NCBI RefSeq assembly: GCF_000819785.1
Contig: NZ_CDBK01000069.1
Coordinates: 53,106-117,105 of the forward strand
Source of the DNA: Aeromonas caviae
GTDB lineage: Bacteria > Pseudomonadota > Gammaproteobacteria > Enterobacterales > Aeromonadaceae
Reading direction: 5' to 3'
Length of the DNA stretch: 64,000 bases
The position numbers were made by a program, and so were the translations under genes. Under the pieces are notes generated by a model. The model ran no database searches, was not told where the DNA came from, and was given only the letters and a program-made list of their open reading frames with translations. Shown piece by piece: positions 62,271-64,000 of this stretch; position 1 is the stretch's first letter, and every line of letters starts with the position of its first letter.

Positions 62271-63059
62271 GTGGCCAATATTCTCGTGTTCGACTCCGGT
62301 ATGGGCGGTCTGACCGTCTATGGGGAGATCCGTCGCGCTCTGCCGGAGCACAACTATTTCTACAGTTTCGACAATGCCCACTTTCCCTATGGCGAGCTGA
62401 GTGAGGCGGCCCTCATCGAGGCTTGTACCGGACTGGTCAGCCACATGGTGGCCGAGCACGCCATCGATCTGGTGGTGATCGCCTGCAATACCGCCAGCAC
62501 CATTGCCCTGCCATCCCTGCGTACCGCACTCAGCATTCCCGTGGTCGGCGTGGTCCCCGCGATCAAGCCTGCCGCCGCCCTGACCCGTAACGGCTACATC
62601 GGTCTGCTGGCAACGCCCGGCACCGTCAGCCGTGACTATACCCATGAACTCATCGCCCAGTTCGCCCCGGGCAAGCATGTGCTGCTGAAGGGGGCCACCG
62701 AACTGGTTATCGAAGCCGAGCGCAAGCTGGCGGGGTTGCCGGTCAATATGGCCCTGCTCAGAGAGGTGCTCGCAGACTGGATGGAAGGGGAGGAGAGGCC
62801 GGATACCCTGGTGCTGGGATGTACCCACTTCCCCTTGCTCAACGAAGAGATCAAACAGCTGATGCCGGAATGCCAACTGGTCGATTCGGGTCTTGCCGTG
62901 GCAAGGCGGGTGGCGCATCTGCTGGCGACACTGTTGCTCCAGGCGCCTGGCGAGGGGACGGGGCGTGCCTACTGCACGCGACTGGATGCTGGGGCCCAGA
63001 AACTGACAGCCCCCTTGCAAGCTTGGGGGCTGTCGTCACTCGAAGAGGTGGTGTACTGA
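62271..63059 (+). CDS. murI: Glutamate racemase
   Basis: A 262-residue cofactor-independent racemase making D-glutamate for peptidoglycan. VFDSGMGGLTVY at the N-terminus, catalytic Cys72 in VIACNTASTIA and the second Cys in LVLGCTHFPLL. Starts at a GTG (62271) with AGGGGGAG upstream. It ends 3 bp from the convergent RRM gene; btuB-murI-rrn order is as in E. coli. Confidence 0.96.
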   Translation: MANILVFDSGMGGLTVYGEIRRALPEHNYFYSFDNAHFPYGELSEAALIEACTGLVSHMVAEHAIDLVVIACNTASTIALPSLRTALSIPVVGVVPAIKPAAALTRNGYIGLLATPGTVSRDYTHELIAQFAPGKHVLLKGATELVIEAERKLAGLPVNMALLREVLADWMEGEERPDTLVLGCTHFPLLNEEIKQLMPECQLVDSGLAVARRVAHLLATLLLQAPGEGTGRAYCTRLDAGAQKLTAPLQAWGLSSLEEVVY

Positions 63060-63062
63060 ATA

Positions 63063-63554
63063 TCAGGCGTCGACGTCGTTGACGTCCTTCTCATCCCGGT
63101 CCCGCTTGTCATTTGCTTCACGCACTTTCAGGGTGCGCTGCTGATACTCCTTGTCATTGAGCGCGGCGATGGCCTTGGCCGCATCGGCGACAGGCATCTC
63201 CACAAACCCGAAGCCCCTGCGTTTGCCGGTGGCCTTGTCCTTCATCAGACGAACTGACAGTACCTGACCTTGCTCGGCAAAGAGTTCGCGCACCGCAATC
63301 TCGTTGGCGCGATAGGGCAGATTGCCTACATATAAGGTACAGGTCTCCTGGCTGGTCACCTGTTCGAGGGTGGTGGCAGGCGCACGGTTAAGGAAGAGCG
63401 GTACCACGAAACCGCCAATGGCCAGACCGGCGGCAAAAATGACTTCGACTTTCAGAGAGAACTGCAGGGCCTGGGCAACCAGATAGCCGAGCAGCGCCAA
63501 TACCAGAGCAAGAACTGCTGCCTGCACATAAACGGGAAACTTGGATAAATTCAT
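63063..63554 (-). CDS. Membrane-anchored RRM RNA-binding protein
   Basis: A 163-residue protein with two N-terminal TM helices (VQAAVLALVLALLGYLVAQAL and VEVIFAAGLAIGGFVVPLFL) and a cytoplasmic RRM: RNP2 LYVGNL, RNP1 RRGFGFVEM, both with the aromatic residues that stack on RNA bases. The tail is highly charged (NDKRDRDEKDVNDVDA). Similar short RRM proteins occur in Vibrio and Aeromonas relatives, but I cannot assign a target RNA. It lies between murI and the rrn promoter. Confidence 0.85.
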   Translation of the reverse strand: MNLSKFPVYVQAAVLALVLALLGYLVAQALQFSLKVEVIFAAGLAIGGFVVPLFLNRAPATTLEQVTSQETCTLYVGNLPYRANEIAVRELFAEQGQVLSVRLMKDKATGKRRGFGFVEMPVADAAKAIAALNDKEYQQRTLKVREANDKRDRDEKDVNDVDA

Positions 63555-63824
63555 CTTTAAAGACCTTTTGTAAATGAAAGCAAAAAAGGTGCAACACTCT
63601 ATTCACCTTCATGGTAACCAGCTTTACGACCAGACGCTACCATGGACCACTTGAGGCAAATTATCCGCTTCAGTATGGCATTCCTTCAGCCAGGAAGATC
63701 CTGATAAATGCCAATAAAAGAGGGCTGAAATCATCAGCTTGTGGATAACATTGTATATATACACTGGGTAAGTTGTTTCTAACTGGATAATTTGAAGTTT
63801 CCGTGACTTTCTTCAAAAAATCCC
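63555..63824. other. Gene-free upstream region of the rRNA operon
   Basis: 270 bp between the divergent RRM gene and rrn P1. It is AT-rich (TTGTGGATAACATTGTATATATACACTGG and similar), as expected for UP elements and Fis sites upstream of an rRNA promoter. No ORF or RNA gene is supported. Confidence 0.5.
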
Positions 63825-63852
63825 TTGTCATCGTAACCGGCCTCCCTATAAT
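63825..63852 (+). promoter_or_regulatory. rRNA operon promoter P1
   Basis: TTGTCA (63825-63830), 16-bp spacer, TATAAT (63847-63852) and GCGCCCC discriminator, the pattern of a stringently controlled rrn P1. Confidence 0.85.
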
Positions 63853-63940
63853 GCGCCCCTACCAGCACGGCGGACCACGCCAACCTGATGAGCCAGCTTT
63901 CTTGCGAAGTGGGCGCCGAAAGAAAAGCGAAAACAACCGC

Positions 63941-63968
63941 TTGACTTTCGAAGTGAGGAGCGTAAGAT
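63941..63968 (+). promoter_or_regulatory. rRNA operon promoter P2
   Basis: TTGACT (63941-63946), 16-bp spacer, TAAGAT (63963-63968), GCGCCTCC discriminator. The following GCGCGATAAGCGTGACGCTCT resembles the start of an rrn leader/boxB-boxA region; the 16S gene should lie just outside the window. Confidence 0.82.
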
Positions 63969-64000
63969 GCGCCTCCTCAGCGCGATAAGCGTGACGCTCT

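Noticed and set aside
60309..63020. 903-codon minus-strand open frame
   Set aside because: Antisense to btuB and murI, which have clear family motifs, a riboswitch and terminators. Long shadow frames are expected in GC-rich coding DNA.

Overview
The window reads as a chromosomal segment of a GC-rich gammaproteobacterium, most likely an Aeromonas (inference). The support is the Enterobacterales/Vibrio-type gene content and synteny: kdpFABCDE, gmk-rpoZ-spoT-trmH, the argX-hisR-leuT-proM tRNA order and btuB-murI next to an rRNA promoter, all in high-GC codon usage. I see no insertion sequence, prophage or CRISPR array. Coding density is high and almost every interval has a gene or a recognisable regulatory element.

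Layout. 1-1760: truncated AraC-type regulator divergent from a Bcr/CflA-type MFS exporter. 1765-9649: complete potassium-uptake operon kdpF-A-B-C-D-E on the minus strand, with four TTTAC-type repeats phased for KdpE upstream. 9831-13394: glutathione reductase (with a decayed copy of its own 3' end downstream) and an orphan PAS histidine kinase. 13515-18342: RND efflux pump and adaptor under a TetR regulator with an 18-bp palindromic operator. 18519-19043: four-tRNA operon (Arg, His, Leu, Pro). 19184-26452: ricin-B-like lipoprotein, yigL, pldB, CatB-like acetyltransferase, trmH, spoT, rpoZ, gmk. 26601-29694: LPS core heptosyltransferase and divergent kdkA, then a PAS/degenerate-GGDEF protein. 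29758-33342: two EamA transporters, a DUF6314-like protein, a LysR regulator. 33321-34960: a tryptophanyl-tRNA synthetase preceded by a Trp-Trp leader peptide and attenuator, then uspA. 35073-38415: a probable small-RNA gene, fabV and a TPR diguanylate cyclase. 38613-42768: ferritin, a YhiN/HI0933 flavoprotein, fsr, leuE.

42803-54213 is the main accessory-type block: an E. coli common pilus (ECP/Mat) operon ecpABCDE, an AT-rich upstream region, a BvgA/EvgA-like response regulator with a BvgS-like unorthodox sensor kinase, and an orphan short EcpA-like pilin beyond it. 54375-58156 holds the pyruvate-sensing system YpdA/YpdB (PyrS/PyrR) directly beside its known target yhjX, with a YpdB-type direct repeat in front of yhjX. 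58229-64000: purEK with a PurR box, cobalamin-riboswitch-controlled btuB, murI, a membrane-anchored RRM protein, and the P1/P2 promoters of an rRNA operon that begins just outside the window.

The two observations I rate highest are (1) ribosome-mediated tryptophan attenuation in front of a trpS gene rather than a biosynthetic operon and (2) a recurrent pattern in which short diverged copies of a gene's own terminus sit next to the intact gene (gor, kdkA, the yhiN-like gene, ypdB; possibly kdpD and the ftnA terminator). These copies differ partly at synonymous positions, which suggests remnants of allele replacement by divergent orthologues. All family assignments are from motif and sequence recognition by eye; no database search was run.
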